A stretch of 60,644 nt of DNA, taken from NCBI GenBank assembly GCA_900557195.1, contig USRT01000011.1, forward strand, positions 1 through 60,644. Direction: 5' to 3'. The stretch is from an uncultured Clostridium sp. (lineage in GTDB: Bacteria; Bacillota; Clostridia; TANB77; CAG-508). This document shows, one piece after another, positions 60,431 through 60,644 of the stretch; positions within the stretch are counted from its first letter, which is position 1, and the number at the start of each line of letters is the position of its first letter. A program made the translations under genes and the position numbers. Below the pieces are notes generated by a model. That model searched no databases and was not told the origin of the DNA. It saw only the letters and a program-made list of their open reading frames with translations.

Positions 60431-60644
60431 ATCTCTTTTCTCCTTTTTTCTTTTGATATTAATATTATTACCTATATTTTTTGATTTTAATATACAAAAT
60501 ATGCAAAAATATAAATAATATTTTATTTTCTATTACATTTTATACTTAATTTCTTATATAGTCAACATTTTTTTTGAAAAAATATTGTTTATAAATTGCA
60601 ATAATAAGTGTCGCACTTTTTGCAAAAAAATTACAAATTATTTT

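Overview
The window is AT-rich DNA (my impression is well under 30% G+C) with strong Gram-positive ribosome binding sites, PolC-type DNA polymerase III, single-chain GlyQS with a T-box leader, anaerobic ribonucleotide reductase (NrdDG), sortase/LPXTG proteins, and VanRS-like and BceAB-like modules. This points to an anaerobic low-GC Firmicute, probably an uncultured gut-type Clostridia lineage (inference; no rRNA or marker search was possible).

The main observation is a genome-scale decoding anomaly. Nineteen genes (essential polC, rseP and cdsA, a PBP1A, a sortase, ABC transporters, kinases and others) appear broken by one to five frameshifts. At all 27 break points I find the same thing: an in-frame CGG codon, after which the homologous protein continues in the +1 frame with the last two bases of CGG plus the next base, always a glycine codon. 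The sense sequence is NNN-C-GGN, read as NNN-Gly. I found no in-frame CGG that has to be read as arginine, while roughly thirty out-of-frame CGG triplets (e.g. TAC-GGA, GCG-GAA) leave the frame undisturbed. Genes on both strands obey the rule in the sense orientation. The simplest reading is that CGG is not an arginine codon here; CGGN is decoded as glycine by +1 frameshifting or a four-base codon. Coordinates below for affected genes are for the whole rejoined gene.

Layout. 1-2.7 kb: tcdA, mnmA and a DtxR/MntR regulator with a near-perfect promoter. 2.8-8.8 kb: a VanRS-like two-component pair, a DinD C-terminal half and an FtsX/ABC exporter. 9-13.7 kb: NUDIX hydrolase, XRE regulator, an IS110 transposase, ferredoxin plus NifX-like protein, CYTH protein. 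14-21 kb: a giant MMPL/RND transporter with eight internal repeats, its MarR regulator, another VanRS pair and a secreted C39-like peptidase. 21-28 kb: acyl-CoA synthetase, nrdDG with a divergent Crp/Fnr regulator and twin palindromic operators, and a small unknown gene with a long leader. 28-34.6 kb: a type III toxin-antitoxin locus, a ParE relic, and a BceAB-like exporter with its own kinase/regulator. 35-48.5 kb: MBL hydrolase, PBP1A, LD-carboxypeptidase, DUF368, a secreted protein, T-box-glyQS, tdk, HD phosphohydrolase, a DnaA-box cluster and DUF1294. 48.6-59.2 kb: the conserved pyrH-frr-ispA-uppS-cdsA-rseP-PH-polC operon (minus strand, no dxr). 59.4-60.4 kb: sortase and a small LPKTG protein.

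Four long intergenic hairpin elements with perfectly or nearly perfectly matched but copy-specific arms are scattered through the window and look like MITEs or a structured RNA family. No tRNA or rRNA gene was recognised.
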